Shown here: positions 35,526 through 45,335 of the stretch, one piece after another
Layout of the letters: each line of letters begins with the position of its first letter
Numbering within the stretch: position 1 is the stretch's first letter
NCBI GenBank assembly: GCA_900473795.1
Contig: UCMT01000003.1
Span: 1 to 64,000 of the forward strand
Length of the DNA: 64,000 bases
Direction of reading: 5' to 3'
From: Hyphomicrobiales bacterium
GTDB lineage: Bacteria > Pseudomonadota > Alphaproteobacteria > Rhizobiales > Rhizobiaceae
The notes under the pieces: generated by a model
The model's database searches: none
Seen by the model: the letters and a program-made list of their open reading frames with translations, nothing else
Told to the model about the DNA's origin: nothing
Program-made: the position numbers and the translations under genes

Positions 35526-37736
35526 TTAATGATCTCTGGTTCGCGTGACTGACGCGTTGCCGGTTACACGATCATCACCCCGCTGACGATACATCACCCG
35601 ATATGCGCCGCTCTCGACGGGAAACATCGAGTAGGCAATCCCTTTGATGGTCTCGGTTTCGTGGTCCACTGGCAGCCCGTCGCGGCTGATCGCAATTACT
35701 TCTTTCTCACGATTTCGCGCCGGGATCATTCCGCGCAGCATCGTTCCGGTGCGTCTGTCGACGAATGCCTCGAACGTAAGGACGTTACCGCTCCAGCCGA
35801 TATGGGCGAAACGGGAGTTGTTGCGGCCGTCGGTCCAATCAAGCAATTGCTGCACCGAAACCAGTGGGACGCCGCGGGCTTTCGCTGCGGTCGTCAACTG
35901 TTCGTCGAAATCGTCAGTGAAGTCGTAATGCGTCCCGAACGCACCATAGTAACCCTGGGGTCCCAAAGCCCGGTCAAGCTGAGCTTCGATGGCTGACGGA
36001 GAACTCATTTCGCTCTCGTCTACCAGATGCGATGCCACCTGGTAGACGTCGATCATGCTCCCATCGAGATCGGCAAACCGCATCGGCAGGCCGGAGCCGG
36101 TCATGAAACCGGGGCGGTCCTTTATCCATGTGCCGGGCCAGTAGTAGTAGCCGAGGTCCATGCGAACCCCGTAACGCGCCTCAATCTTCGGCGTCGACGC
36201 CCAGTCGCTCCAAGCGACGCAATGCGTGCGGTTACCCGTCTGTGGAGGCAGATCCGGATACTTGCTACGGAACGCGTAGAGTTCACGGCTGAAAATTCTT
36301 GCGAAGTCCATCGGTCCGAAATTGCGGCAGCCCGTGTTGACGTGCACGCCGATGTCGAAGCCCTCTGCGGCATAGGCGCGGGCCCCCCTGTCCGACAAAC
36401 CGCTACTCGTGTAAATCCATGAGGTGGCGCGATAACATTCCCATTCGGCGACAAAGCACCCCTCCGGTTCGTTTGCCTTGAGGCGATCGAACGAACCCGC
36501 GGTCCCGCTTCGCGTGCCGTGATCATCGCCCGCCATCACAAGAACCGCCTTGTGTCCCTTTGGGAAGTACCACAACCGCAGCAGTGGTGCTTTGTCTTCC
36601 AGCATGAAATTCATCAGATTGACGAGCAGTCGCTGCTGCTCGTCAGCCACCGGAACGGCGATCCTCCGGAAGTCGTTCCAGTCGGGTTGCCAGTCGCCTT
36701 TCTTGGCGCCGAAGAACAGATCATTGGGTCGGATGACCAGATTGCCATCGCGCTCGTCACCGGCCCATGCCGGATTGCCTTGGCGGGTGTAGACAATGGA
36801 GCGGGCAAGATCGTAGGTAAACGCTGCAGCCTGGCCTCCTGCTTTGCCAACGGTGCGCACCGTGACGGCCGGGTTGGGTGTGGCGTTCGACGCATTGCTG
36901 TAAAGTCGGGCGATTTTGGTCGTGCCTTGTGTCAGTTCATACAGATCGGCGGCGCCATGATACTGGATCGTCTCATTGACGAGACCCCGTCCGGGCGCTG
37001 TTGCGGTATCGATCAGCAGGTGACCTTCGTTCAGCGAGGCGCTTTGATCCTTCAACCCAAGCAGTCCGGCAAGCTTTTTGTCCGGTCGCATGGTGATCAG
37101 ATCGCCACCTGCATCGACCCATCTCGAAAACATCGCCGCCTGCGCTCCGCTCAGCGGCATTTCGCCCAACAGCGCCAGGTCGAACCGGCCGAGCATTTCC
37201 GACGTCACGTTCGAGAGGTCAACGCTCTCGAACGAGCCTATGCCCTCGGCGCGCAGAATCTCGCTGTAGTACTTGCTGAAGGGCAACGCTGCCGAATTGA
37301 CAACCAGGACAGGGCCGCCGAAACCGCGCTCAAGGTCGCGCCGCGTGGTGAACGACCAACTTTGACCGGTCACCAGTGTGTTGCCGGCCTTGTCCCGAAT
37401 GCCCGCGCCAAGGGTTGCGGTATACTTTGTACCGCTCGCAAGCGGCATGGCTGGCGCAAGCACGGCGGAGTGCGTCCACTCGTCGTACGAGACGCTCGCC
37501 TTGACCGATGAACCCTTTGCCGAAAGCCGAAACGAATCGACTCCCATGGAGTCGGGATCGATGTCTTCGCTGAAGGTCACGGTGATCGCGGCAGCAAGAT
37601 CGACATCAACCCCGCCTGCCAAGGGGGTCGCCCAGGACACAGTCGGCGCTGTATAATCTCGCGAGGCGGCGACAACCAGTCCGGTGGCCGCCAATATTGC
37701 CGCGGCGATCAGAATGAGACCGCTCCTCCTGGTCAT
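35526..37736 (-). CDS. Large secreted Ig-like / polysaccharide deacetylase-like protein
   Basis: A 736-aa protein. The start at 37736 (MTRRSGLILIAAAI) has GGGAGG 10 nt upstream and gives an N-terminal export signal or anchor. Residues about 30-130 form a Big_5/SbsA-type Ig domain (TPLAGGVDVDLAAAITVTFS to SGQSWSF-like end). Residues about 135-380 resemble a glutamine-amidotransferase-like fold. The C-terminal half looks like a NodB-related barrel: VLVMAGDDHGTRSG (Asp pair), FDIGVHVNTGC (His) and a late YDFTDDFDEQL. A role in extracellular carbohydrate modification is inferred. The catalytic set deviates from canonical NodB, so activity is uncertain. Confidence 0.6.
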   Translation of the reverse strand: MTRRSGLILIAAAILAATGLVVAASRDYTAPTVSWATPLAGGVDVDLAAAITVTFSEDIDPDSMGVDSFRLSAKGSSVKASVSYDEWTHSAVLAPAMPLASGTKYTATLGAGIRDKAGNTLVTGQSWSFTTRRDLERGFGGPVLVVNSAALPFSKYYSEILRAEGIGSFESVDLSNVTSEMLGRFDLALLGEMPLSGAQAAMFSRWVDAGGDLITMRPDKKLAGLLGLKDQSASLNEGHLLIDTATAPGRGLVNETIQYHGAADLYELTQGTTKIARLYSNASNATPNPAVTVRTVGKAGGQAAAFTYDLARSIVYTRQGNPAWAGDERDGNLVIRPNDLFFGAKKGDWQPDWNDFRRIAVPVADEQQRLLVNLMNFMLEDKAPLLRLWYFPKGHKAVLVMAGDDHGTRSGTAGSFDRLKANEPEGCFVAEWECYRATSWIYTSSGLSDRGARAYAAEGFDIGVHVNTGCRNFGPMDFARIFSRELYAFRSKYPDLPPQTGNRTHCVAWSDWASTPKIEARYGVRMDLGYYYWPGTWIKDRPGFMTGSGLPMRFADLDGSMIDVYQVASHLVDESEMSSPSAIEAQLDRALGPQGYYGAFGTHYDFTDDFDEQLTTAAKARGVPLVSVQQLLDWTDGRNNSRFAHIGWSGNVLTFEAFVDRRTGTMLRGMIPARNREKEVIAISRDGLPVDHETETIKGIAYSMFPVESGAYRVMYRQRGDDRVTGNASVTRTRDH

Positions 37737-38445
37737 ATCTGTTGCGCCTCCCGCACGTCCTAATGGATACGGCAAGTTGGGTTCCGCAAGCAATAGCTAA
37801 TGGATTAACACCTCCCTGAAACGTCAATGTTGATCTCGTGGAACGGACCTTCATGAAGGACCAACCGATTTCCGTAGCCTGGACAGGCGCCGGCGCCGAT
37901 CGCGAAACGTCGCGAAACACGTTGTGCCGTAATCGAGGTAATCGCATTTGCCAACACTCCTGTGCGACAAGCGAACAAAGGGCGGCCGCATAATCAGCGG
38001 CATCAGATTGGATGGCAGGTATGCCTCAGCGGCTGCGCGGCACACAAAGCGGCAGCCGATCTTCTTCGACTCCTGTTACCAATGGTCGGCGGATGAGCCG
38101 GATTTCGGCGGTGCGGAGCGGTGCCTGCAAGTCCGCGCACGGTCTCACACGAAGCTTTGGCGCCGGCCCTGGCGCGGAAATCGAGCGCGATTTCGTCCTT
38201 ACTTTCCTGTGCCCAATGTTCGATGGTGAGGCGCAGTTCACGGACAGGACGCGTAGTGCAAACTCCCAGACAGAGGTTTGTCGACAATTCCAAGCCACGG
38301 GGCGGCATGGATCATACTTCGATTATTTCTTGACATTCCTATTCAAGAAACAATGATCGCGCCTAGGGTCGCTACCACGATCCGGTCCGCAAATCCGCTA
38401 TCTTCAACCCGGAACTGGCCAACATGTCCGGCCGGTGATCACGCC
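37737..38445. other. Intergenic stretch of about 700 bp, nothing recognised
   Basis: Lies between the divergent secreted protein and phosphopantetheinyl transferase genes. Several open frames of 60-115 codons overlap each other on both strands, but none has a family pattern or a good ribosome binding site. The 38278 frame runs into the PPTase gene. Confidence 0.4.
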
Positions 38446-39153
38446 ATGCTTCCAAGCAACACGAACCGCCTGGTGCTGGATACCGGCGGGGACGACATCC
38501 CGGCGATCCAGGTTGGCACGCTCGCGACAGCCGGCTTGTCCGCACAGGAAATCAAGCGACTCGGCTCCTGGCTGAGCGGTGAAGAAAAGATCCGTGCCCG
38601 CGCATTTCTTCACCAAGAGGACAGCCGCGATTTCACTGCCGCCCACGCCCTGCTGCGCATGGAATTGTGCGCTCAGTTTCCAGACTTGCCCTATCCCGCG
38701 CCGATCGAGGCCAGCAGCCGCGGCAGAAAACCGCGTCTCACGGCGACGAGCGCTGCGTGTCGCGGCGTCGATTTCAACGTGACCCATACGAACGGCCTGG
38801 TGGCCTGCGTGACCGCAAGGGGCTCAGACGTTGGGATCGACGCCGAGGCGCTCGACCGCGATATCGACCTAAAACTGGCGGATATTTGCCTTTCACGACA
38901 GGAACAGGCTTGGCTGACGGCGCAGGAACACCTTTCATCCCAGCACACCTTTCTTTATCTTTGGACGTTGAAGGAAGCGGTGATCAAGGCGATCGGTATC
39001 GGAATGGCGACGGACCTTAAGGCCTTTACAGTGCTTCCCTTTCCGCCGCGTATCATTGATGCGGGGCCAGATTTCGGCGACCTCCAGCGCTGGGCGCTGT
39101 GGCAATGGTGCACGCAAGAAGGGTTCGTAGTGGCCGTGGCGGCGCGCAGGTAG
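38446..39153 (+). CDS. Sfp-type 4'-phosphopantetheinyl transferase
   Basis: A 235-aa enzyme that moves phosphopantetheine from CoA to carrier proteins. The motifs are FNVTHTNGLVACVTA, GIDAEALDRDID (GxDxE, Mg binding, about residue 130) and FLYLWTLKEAVIKAIGIGM (WxxKEAxxK, about 172). The ATG at 38446 is the nearest to the conserved start, with a weak ribosome site; the frame is open earlier. Length fits the Sfp rather than the AcpS class. No polyketide or peptide synthetase is in the window, so its target lies elsewhere. Confidence 0.9.
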   Translation: MLPSNTNRLVLDTGGDDIPAIQVGTLATAGLSAQEIKRLGSWLSGEEKIRARAFLHQEDSRDFTAAHALLRMELCAQFPDLPYPAPIEASSRGRKPRLTATSAACRGVDFNVTHTNGLVACVTARGSDVGIDAEALDRDIDLKLADICLSRQEQAWLTAQEHLSSQHTFLYLWTLKEAVIKAIGIGMATDLKAFTVLPFPPRIIDAGPDFGDLQRWALWQWCTQEGFVVAVAARR

Positions 39154-39233
39154 GCGTCAGCGGTGCTGGCACTCTGCGATTCGACTGCGAAGCAATGCTG
39201 AAGATGAATCCGCCTGTGCGGGATCGGTCGCCG

Positions 39234-39413
39234 TCAGCAGTCCACGGTGCTGGCAACGACGATGTTGCGAGCGATGTCCGCGCCCGAGCCCGCGATGCCG
39301 CTTCCATCGCTCAGGCGGTACTCGATCTTTCCATTGTTGATCCTGACCCAATTGCCGAGCAGGGTCTTCTCCCAGGCAGATGCTCCGTTCGCTCCGACGA
39401 AGCCGCGAGCAGT
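39234..39413 (-). pseudogene. Coding remnant of unknown family
   Basis: Between two in-frame stops, the minus strand encodes ARGFVGANGASAWEKTLLGN, then WVRINNGKIEYRLSDGSGIA and ends GADIARNIVVASTVDC. Composition and flow look like the C-terminus of a real protein, but there is no start and the upstream frame is closed. I do not recognise the family. The rest of 39154-39546 holds nothing I can support. Confidence 0.3.
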
Positions 39414-39546
39414 TCATGTGCTGCTCGTCTTGAATGGCTTGGTGGGGTACCTGCTTTCAAGTCGCAGCCTCAATCATCCCGATTGGCACCACCGAGCCCG
39501 TCGGACGTTACATTCTACAAACGTGGATTGGCAAGGTTGCCTGCCG

Positions 39547-41169
39547 CTATGGCGCGGATCTGATTTCGCGCCCGACAGACTGCAGTTTTTCGAAGATCCT
39601 GTATCGCTCCTGGTGCACGCTCTCGATTTCACCGGCTGTGGGCGTAAAGATCTTCGATGCAGTCGACATTTCCGTCATCGCTCCGGCAAGGGTCGGGCAA
39701 TGGCCTGCTGCCACCGCTGCGAGCATAGCTGCGCCAAGCAACACAGGTTCTGCCGTATCCGCACATGTTACGGGCACATTGGTCGTATCTGCCAACAGCT
39801 GGCGAACAAGATTGCTCTGCGCCGCACCGCCGCTTGCGACGATCAGCTCGATCGGAATTCCCTCCTCGGCAAGCTTCGCCAGCAGTTGTCTCAACCCATA
39901 GCCGATACCGCATACGCCGGCGACATAGAGAGAAACCAGGTCGGAAAGGCTATCATCCAACCCAAGCCCGGCGATGATCGCGCGGGCGTCCGGATCCGCA
40001 TGGGGAGACCGGTTTCCGAGGAATTCGGGGAGGACGTGGATGGACCCCGCAAGCTTGACCGCTTGCGCGGGGTCCATGCACAGTTTCAAGGCCTCGCCTT
40101 CAAGCCAGGCGACGAGGGAGAACCCGGCCGCTTCGGCTTGCAGGCGCGCCTGCGGCGATGCCGGATGCATGGTGACGAGATGATCGATTGCGGCGCCAGC
40201 TGCCGACTGGCCGCCTTCGTTGAGCCAGAGACCCGGCACCATCGCGGAATGGTATGGTCCCCACACGCCATCGACAAAGACGGGCTGTTTGCTTGACGCC
40301 ATCGAACAGGCCGATGTTCCAAAGATGTATGCCAATCTGCGGCAAATGTCGGAACCGGCACCGTCGATGGCTGCTCCCAATGTTCCAATGCCGCCTGCAT
40401 GCGCGTCGATGAGGGCTGCTGCGACAGCCGTTCCGGGCTTCAGCCCAAGATCGGCTGCCGCCTCCTCGGTCAGCCCGCGACCAAGCGAGAGGCCCGGTTC
40501 GACGATGTCGGTGCCAATTCTGGCGAATCCCTCCGCCACAAGCTCGCCAAGGCCAATCGCCTCGAAGTAGCCGGGATCCCAACGGTTTTCATGGGCGAGG
40601 TAAGTCCATTTGCAGGTTACCGTGCAGATGGAACGGCTCAGCGAGCCCGTCGCGCGCCAGGTCAGATAGTCAGCGAGGTCAAAAAAGTGGCCGGCGGCGG
40701 CGAATGATCCCGGCAGATTGCGTTTCAACCACAGCAGTTTCGGCGTCTCCATTTCCGGGGAGATCCGTCCGCCAACATACTTCAGAACCGCGTGATGTCC
40801 CGCGTTAATCTCGGCTGCTTCGCCAGCTGCCCGATGGTCCATCCAGACCATGATATTGCGGGTTGGATCTCCCGAAGGTCCGACAGCTACAGGCGAACCA
40901 TCTGCTTTGACGACGACCAACGAGCAGGTCGCGTCAAAACCGACACCGGACACATCGGCCACCTCAACACCTGCCGCCTCGACCGCTTCCCTGACGCTGC
41001 CGCAGACCGCTTCCCAAATCTGCTCGCTGGACTGCTCCACTATGCTGCCGGCTTCATGCCAGATCGTGATGGGTCGCTTTGCCGAAGCGCGCAAACCTCC
41101 CTTCTCGTCGAAAACTCCCGCGCGCGCACTGCCTGTACCAACGTCGACACCGATGAAGAAGCCTGCCAT
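39547..41169 (-). CDS. FGGY-family pentulose kinase, probably D-ribulokinase
   Basis: A 540-aa kinase starting at 41169 (MAGFFIGVDVGTGSARAGVF), 4 nt after the SDR stop; the longer frame runs into that gene. It shows the ATP-phosphate motif DVGTGSARAGVFD, VWMDHRA, the sugar-site DATCS, and the FGGY C-terminal signatures near GNRSPHADPDARAIIAGL and IVASGGAAQS. Together with the adjacent SDR and a sugar ABC transporter it matches ribitol operons, in which ribitol is oxidised to D-ribulose and then phosphorylated. Ribulokinase is preferred over xylulokinase on overall pattern, not proof. Confidence 0.82.
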   Translation of the reverse strand: MAGFFIGVDVGTGSARAGVFDEKGGLRASAKRPITIWHEAGSIVEQSSEQIWEAVCGSVREAVEAAGVEVADVSGVGFDATCSLVVVKADGSPVAVGPSGDPTRNIMVWMDHRAAGEAAEINAGHHAVLKYVGGRISPEMETPKLLWLKRNLPGSFAAAGHFFDLADYLTWRATGSLSRSICTVTCKWTYLAHENRWDPGYFEAIGLGELVAEGFARIGTDIVEPGLSLGRGLTEEAAADLGLKPGTAVAAALIDAHAGGIGTLGAAIDGAGSDICRRLAYIFGTSACSMASSKQPVFVDGVWGPYHSAMVPGLWLNEGGQSAAGAAIDHLVTMHPASPQARLQAEAAGFSLVAWLEGEALKLCMDPAQAVKLAGSIHVLPEFLGNRSPHADPDARAIIAGLGLDDSLSDLVSLYVAGVCGIGYGLRQLLAKLAEEGIPIELIVASGGAAQSNLVRQLLADTTNVPVTCADTAEPVLLGAAMLAAVAAGHCPTLAGAMTEMSTASKIFTPTAGEIESVHQERYRIFEKLQSVGREIRSAP

Positions 41170-41173
41170 ATCG

Positions 41174-41902
41174 CTAAAGGTCCGTGCTGAGTGGTAGAAT
41201 GACAAGATCGCGGATCGTGACGTTGCGCGGTCTCGACAGCATAAACAATACTGCATCCGCTACTTCGGTCGCTTCCATCAACCCGCCTGAAGCGATGGCT
41301 TCGTCGAGTTTTTCCCGGGGCCAGTCGCTGATGAGTGCCGTTACAACAGGCCCCGGCGCAACGGCGCCGACACGGATGCCGTGCTTCACCACCTGCCGCC
41401 TGAGCGTATGCACGAACGCCTGTACCGCATGTTTGGACGCCGTGTAGATCGGTTCCCAGACAACCGGAACCAGACCGGCGATGGAGCTGGTCATAATGAT
41501 ATCGCCCGTCTTCCTCTCAACCATGTGCGGCAATACAGCCTGGACGGATCTGAATGCCGCATTGATGTTGAGATTCAGCATCCGGTCCCAGGCATCGGGG
41601 TCACCGTTCACGACTTCCCCACCGATGTAGGAACCCGCATTGGCGTGGAAGATATCGAGCCTCCCGAACTCCTGCAAAATTCGCGGCATCATCGTCGCGA
41701 CACTTGCGGGATTGGCAAGATCAACGACCAAGGGAAAGGCCTGCGGCCCCAGATCCGTGCACACCGTCTTCAGGGTGTCCTCGGCTTTGTCGATGAGGGC
41801 TACGCTGACACCCTCCCGCAGCAGCGATCTGGCACATTCAAGGCCGATGCCTGAGGCGGCACCGGTAATCGCGGCAACCTTGCCGGAAAGTTCCTGTCTC
41901 AT
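41174..41902 (-). CDS. SDR dehydrogenase, probably ribitol 2-dehydrogenase
   Basis: A 242-aa short-chain dehydrogenase with GAGGA 6 nt before the ATG. The NAD loop is [16 protein letters not shown] is in [11 protein letters not shown], and the catalytic Ser and YxxxK are in [23 protein letters not shown]. It lies between a sugar ABC permease and an FGGY kinase with gaps of 4 and 30 nt. In that arrangement ribitol 2-dehydrogenase, giving D-ribulose, is the best guess. Other pentitols or hexitols are possible. Confidence 0.8.
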   Translation of the reverse strand: MRQELSGKVAAITGAASGIGLECARSLLREGVSVALIDKAEDTLKTVCTDLGPQAFPLVVDLANPASVATMMPRILQEFGRLDIFHANAGSYIGGEVVNGDPDAWDRMLNLNINAAFRSVQAVLPHMVERKTGDIIMTSSIAGLVPVVWEPIYTASKHAVQAFVHTLRRQVVKHGIRVGAVAPGPVVTALISDWPREKLDEAIASGGLMEATEVADAVLFMLSRPRNVTIRDLVILPLSTDL

Positions 41903-41932
41903 GTCAATCCTCAGTGAATGTTCGTTGTTGCA

Positions 41933-43183
41933 TCAGGCGCGGCCGTGGGAAACCCGCGACCGGCGCGCCAGGGAGTCGACGATGACAGCGATGGCGAGAA
42001 CCGCACCGGTAATCATGTAGCGAAGCGACGACGACAGATCGAGCAGTGTCAGCCCATTGGCAATCGACTGGATGACGATGATGCCGAGCAGCGCGGAATA
42101 TGCGTTTCCCCGCCCCCCGAAGAGGCTCGTCCCCCCGATCACCGCTGCCGCGATGGCATTCAGATTGACGTCGCCGGTTCCAGCCTGCTGACTTGCCGAA
42201 GCGAGGCGCGCGGCCGCCAGGACTCCGCCAAACGCAGCGAGCATCGAGCAGAGCACGAAGGCACTGGTGTAGATGCGCCGAACGTTGATGCCGGCCCGGC
42301 GAGCTGCCTCACGATTGCCGCCAACCGCAGTCATCGCCCGGCCCCACTGCGTCCGCGTCAGCGCATAGTTCATCATCATAACCAAGGTCACGAAGAGACC
42401 GAACATCCACGGGATGCCGCGATCCTGGTTCAGGTAGAGAACGATGAGCTCCAAGGCGATTGTGATTGCTACGACGCGAACTGTAACGCTACCGAGCGAC
42501 GGTGCGGAAAGATTGGCCAACCGACGGCGGTTGATCGTGCGGATACTCATAAAGAGCATGATGATGCCCGGCAGCGCCGCAAGGCCATGGGCGATAGAAC
42601 GCGGCATGATCAGCATCTGGCCGAAGTTCACCAAAGCCGAACCGTAGGGCAAATTGATCGAACCGGTGGAGCCGAGAATATAGAGCTGCATGCCGAGAAC
42701 GGCGAGTAGACCGGAAAGCGTTGAAACGAAGCTCGGCATGCCGAGCCGATTGAAGAGCACCGCATAGATGAAGCCGATCAATCCCCCGAAGGCTAGGGCC
42801 GCGAGAATGGCAAGCGCGACCGGCCAGCCCTGGTTGACCCAGAGCGTGCCGACCGTGGCTGAGGCGAAGCCGCTGATCGAGCCGACGGACAGGTCGATCT
42901 CTCCGACCATGAGCACGCAAACGATACCAAGTGCGATCACGCCGACCGTGGAGCAGTCAAAAAGCAGGTTGACAAGGTTGTTGCTCGACAGAAACACCGG
43001 GTTGAGACTTGCGAACACCGTCCAGATCAGCGCCAGCCCGACAACGACTGGGAGAGAGCCGAGATCGCCCGACCGGACGCGATGGATAAAGGCGCGGACG
43101 GCGCCGGAAACGCCGGTCTCATGCTTTACTCGAATGTCGGTGCGATCCAGCATCGTTGCAACGCCTGCGTTTTCTTCGGTCAT
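41933..43183 (-). CDS. Sugar ABC transporter permease (CUT2 type)
   Basis: A 416-aa membrane protein of the RbsC/XylH type, with about 10-12 segments. Family features are VGEIDLSVGSISGFASA, GMPSFVSTLSGLLAVLG, TAVGGNREAARRAGINVRR and the C-terminal GGTSLFGGRGNAYSALLG. The length above 400 aa is closer to XylH than to RbsC. Its ATG overlaps the stop of the ATPase gene (ATGA). Confidence 0.93.
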   Translation of the reverse strand: MTEENAGVATMLDRTDIRVKHETGVSGAVRAFIHRVRSGDLGSLPVVVGLALIWTVFASLNPVFLSSNNLVNLLFDCSTVGVIALGIVCVLMVGEIDLSVGSISGFASATVGTLWVNQGWPVALAILAALAFGGLIGFIYAVLFNRLGMPSFVSTLSGLLAVLGMQLYILGSTGSINLPYGSALVNFGQMLIMPRSIAHGLAALPGIIMLFMSIRTINRRRLANLSAPSLGSVTVRVVAITIALELIVLYLNQDRGIPWMFGLFVTLVMMMNYALTRTQWGRAMTAVGGNREAARRAGINVRRIYTSAFVLCSMLAAFGGVLAAARLASASQQAGTGDVNLNAIAAAVIGGTSLFGGRGNAYSALLGIIVIQSIANGLTLLDLSSSLRYMITGAVLAIAVIVDSLARRSRVSHGRA

Positions 43184-43998
43184 GCCCGTCCTCCGTCGAT
43201 TGGCTGCTGCGGCTGTCGTCGCCCGGCTCTTCTGGAAACCGCATTGTCTGCGGCACCGGTAATGGCTCCGACAAGCTCCTGGTTCGACGCCTCGGGCGTG
43301 AATATGCCATTGTTGCGTCCTAGGCGGAGCACGACGATACGGTCGGCGACCGCGCGCACGTCTTCCATGTTGTGGCTGACCATGATGACGCCGAGCCCGC
43401 GGTCGCGCACGCGTTCGATCAGGTTGAGTACTTCGGCTGTCTGCGCCACGCCGAGCGCAGCAGTGGGCTCGTCCAGAAGGATAAGCTTCGGCTCGAGGAG
43501 CAACGACCGGGCAATCGCGACGGTCTGACGCTGACCGCCCGAAAGCGAAGCAATCGGTATACGGACGCTCGGGATACGCGCGGAAAGCTCGTTCAGAAGC
43601 TTCCAGGACCGGACCTCCATGGTCGTTTCGTCAAGCTGAAACCTGTTGAGCTCCCGTCCGAGGAAAATGTTGGCGACCACGTCCAGATTTTCGCACAGGG
43701 CAAGATCCTGGAATACGGTCGCAATGCCGAGGTTGAGCGCCGCACTGGGATCCGTCAGCGTCACGGGCCTACCGCAGAACGTGACGGTTCCGGACGTCGG
43801 CTGATGCACGCCGGCCAGTATTTTGACAAGGGTCGACTTCCCGGCGCCGTTATCGCCAACGAGGGCAACGACTTCGCCTGCGTGCACGTCGAGATCGATG
43901 CTGGTCAGTGCCGAAACGGCGCCAAAGTTCTTGGAGATGCCGCGCAGGCTGAGAACCCGCTCGCCCGCCGGAACCATAGAGGTGGGAATGTCAGTCAT
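43180..43998 (-). CDS. Sugar ABC transporter ATP-binding protein, single domain
   Basis: A 272-aa ATPase starting at 43998 (MTDIPTSMVPAGERV). Walker A GDNGAGKSTL, Q loop ATVFQDLALCENL, signature SLSGGQRQTVAIAR, Walker B LILLDEPTAALG and the switch VSHNME are complete. Unlike RbsA/XylG it has one nucleotide-binding domain, the FrcA-type arrangement known in rhizobia. It probably forms a homodimer with the downstream permease. Confidence 0.93.
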   Translation of the reverse strand: MTDIPTSMVPAGERVLSLRGISKNFGAVSALTSIDLDVHAGEVVALVGDNGAGKSTLVKILAGVHQPTSGTVTFCGRPVTLTDPSAALNLGIATVFQDLALCENLDVVANIFLGRELNRFQLDETTMEVRSWKLLNELSARIPSVRIPIASLSGGQRQTVAIARSLLLEPKLILLDEPTAALGVAQTAEVLNLIERVRDRGLGVIMVSHNMEDVRAVADRIVVLRLGRNNGIFTPEASNQELVGAITGAADNAVSRRAGRRQPQQPIDGGRA

Positions 43999-44035
43999 GC
44001 ATGCGACGCCTTTCGAGACCGATTGCAGAAATGAG

Positions 44036-44060
44036 CCCTGGCCGCGAAAACCGGCCAGGG
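44036..44060 (-). promoter_or_regulatory. Intercistronic hairpin after the binding-protein gene
   Basis: CCCTGGCC and GGCCAGGG form a perfect 8-bp stem around a 9-nt loop, 17 nt after the binding-protein stop on the minus strand. It probably favours the binding-protein message over the downstream ATPase and permease. Confidence 0.6.
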
Positions 44061-44077
44061 GTAGCATTCAAACGCGA

Positions 44078-45136
44078 TCAACCGCCGATGCCGAGTGCCT
44101 TGCAGCCGTCCGCATAACGATCGACGCAAAGCACTTCAGCCTTCACGATGTTCTTGTCGATGATCTCGGCCTTCAGGTTGTCTGCGGTAACGACTGCCGG
44201 GGTGAAAAGCTGCGAGGGCGTATCATACAAGGTCATTTCAGCCTTCGGCGTCTTTCCGGCGAGCAACTCCATAGCAACGTTGGCGGCAGCAGCCGCAACG
44301 ATCTCACTCGGCTTCGAAATCGTATTGTATTGATCGCCGGCGATGATCAGCTGAAGCGCTGCGATCGTGGCATCGTTGCCGGTAACCGGCGGAACCGGGT
44401 CCACGCCAGCAGCCTTGAGCGCGGCAATCGCGCCACCTCCGGTGCCATCATTCGCAGCGACGATGCCAACGATTTTTTTGCCGAAGCGCGTCACCTGGCC
44501 GCTCGCCCATTGCTGTGCCTTCGGGGGAGCCCATTCCGGCGTGTCGTATTCGGCAAGGATTTCGTAGCCACTGGTGTCGAGGCCGGCGTGGATACCCTTC
44601 TTGATCAGGCCGGCGGCCGCATCGGTTGGTGAACCATTGATCTGGAGCACGCCGCCGTCGGCCGAAGTTATGCCCTTCGCCTTCAGATGTGTCACCAGAG
44701 AGTCTGCGATTGCCTTGCCGATACCCTCATTGTTGAACGAAACGTAGAAGTCAGCCTTGGCATCGGGAATGGGGCGGTCATAGGCAATCACCTTCACACC
44801 CTGAGCCTGAGCCTGTTTGACGAGCGAGGCAGCCGCAGTGGAATCGACCGGATCAAGCACGATCACCTTCGCGCCCTGAGACATCACCGCGTTGAATTGC
44901 TGCTGCTGCCGCGATGCGTCGGCATCTGCGTTCTGGTAGAGGACCTTGCAGTCGGCGCAGAGCTTTTTCATTTCTGCCGCAAAGCCCGGATAATCATGCT
45001 CTTCGTAGCGGGTGGATGCCTGGTCGGGCATCAGGAAGGCGACCGTGGCGCCCGACTGCGCGAATGCGGAGGTTCCGCCGAGAAGGCTAGCGACAAGAGC
45101 CGCCGCTGTGGTCATTTTCGTTGCGAAATTTGTCAT
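44078..45136 (-). CDS. Periplasmic sugar-binding protein of the polyol ABC transporter
   Basis: A 352-aa protein with a signal peptide ending near GGTSAFAQ and GGAG before the ATG. The periplasmic-binding-protein 1 fold shows VAFLMPDQASTRYEEHDYPG, IVLDPVDSTAAASLV, VIAYDRPIP and VTGNDATIAALQLIIAGDQY. The pattern resembles xylose/ribose-type binding proteins (XylF). With the SDR and FGGY kinase downstream, the ligand is likely a pentitol such as ribitol. Confidence 0.9.
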   Translation of the reverse strand: MTNFATKMTTAAALVASLLGGTSAFAQSGATVAFLMPDQASTRYEEHDYPGFAAEMKKLCADCKVLYQNADADASRQQQQFNAVMSQGAKVIVLDPVDSTAAASLVKQAQAQGVKVIAYDRPIPDAKADFYVSFNNEGIGKAIADSLVTHLKAKGITSADGGVLQINGSPTDAAAGLIKKGIHAGLDTSGYEILAEYDTPEWAPPKAQQWASGQVTRFGKKIVGIVAANDGTGGGAIAALKAAGVDPVPPVTGNDATIAALQLIIAGDQYNTISKPSEIVAAAAANVAMELLAGKTPKAEMTLYDTPSQLFTPAVVTADNLKAEIIDKNIVKAEVLCVDRYADGCKALGIGG

Positions 45137-45335
45137 TGGTTTTTCTCCATTTTCAATGGCTATGACGTTTGTTAAGTTCCCGCTCGATCGCTCAAGCTCC
45201 CTGCTTCAAGCGCGGGCTCGATCCCGCCTCGATCTCGAAGGGCCGGTGTGAGGGACGAGCGATCTCCTTCACGGAATCGCCTTCGATCCGCTTGCTTATT
45301 CCTGCGATGTATCTGTGCTCCTCCCTTCCTCCCTT

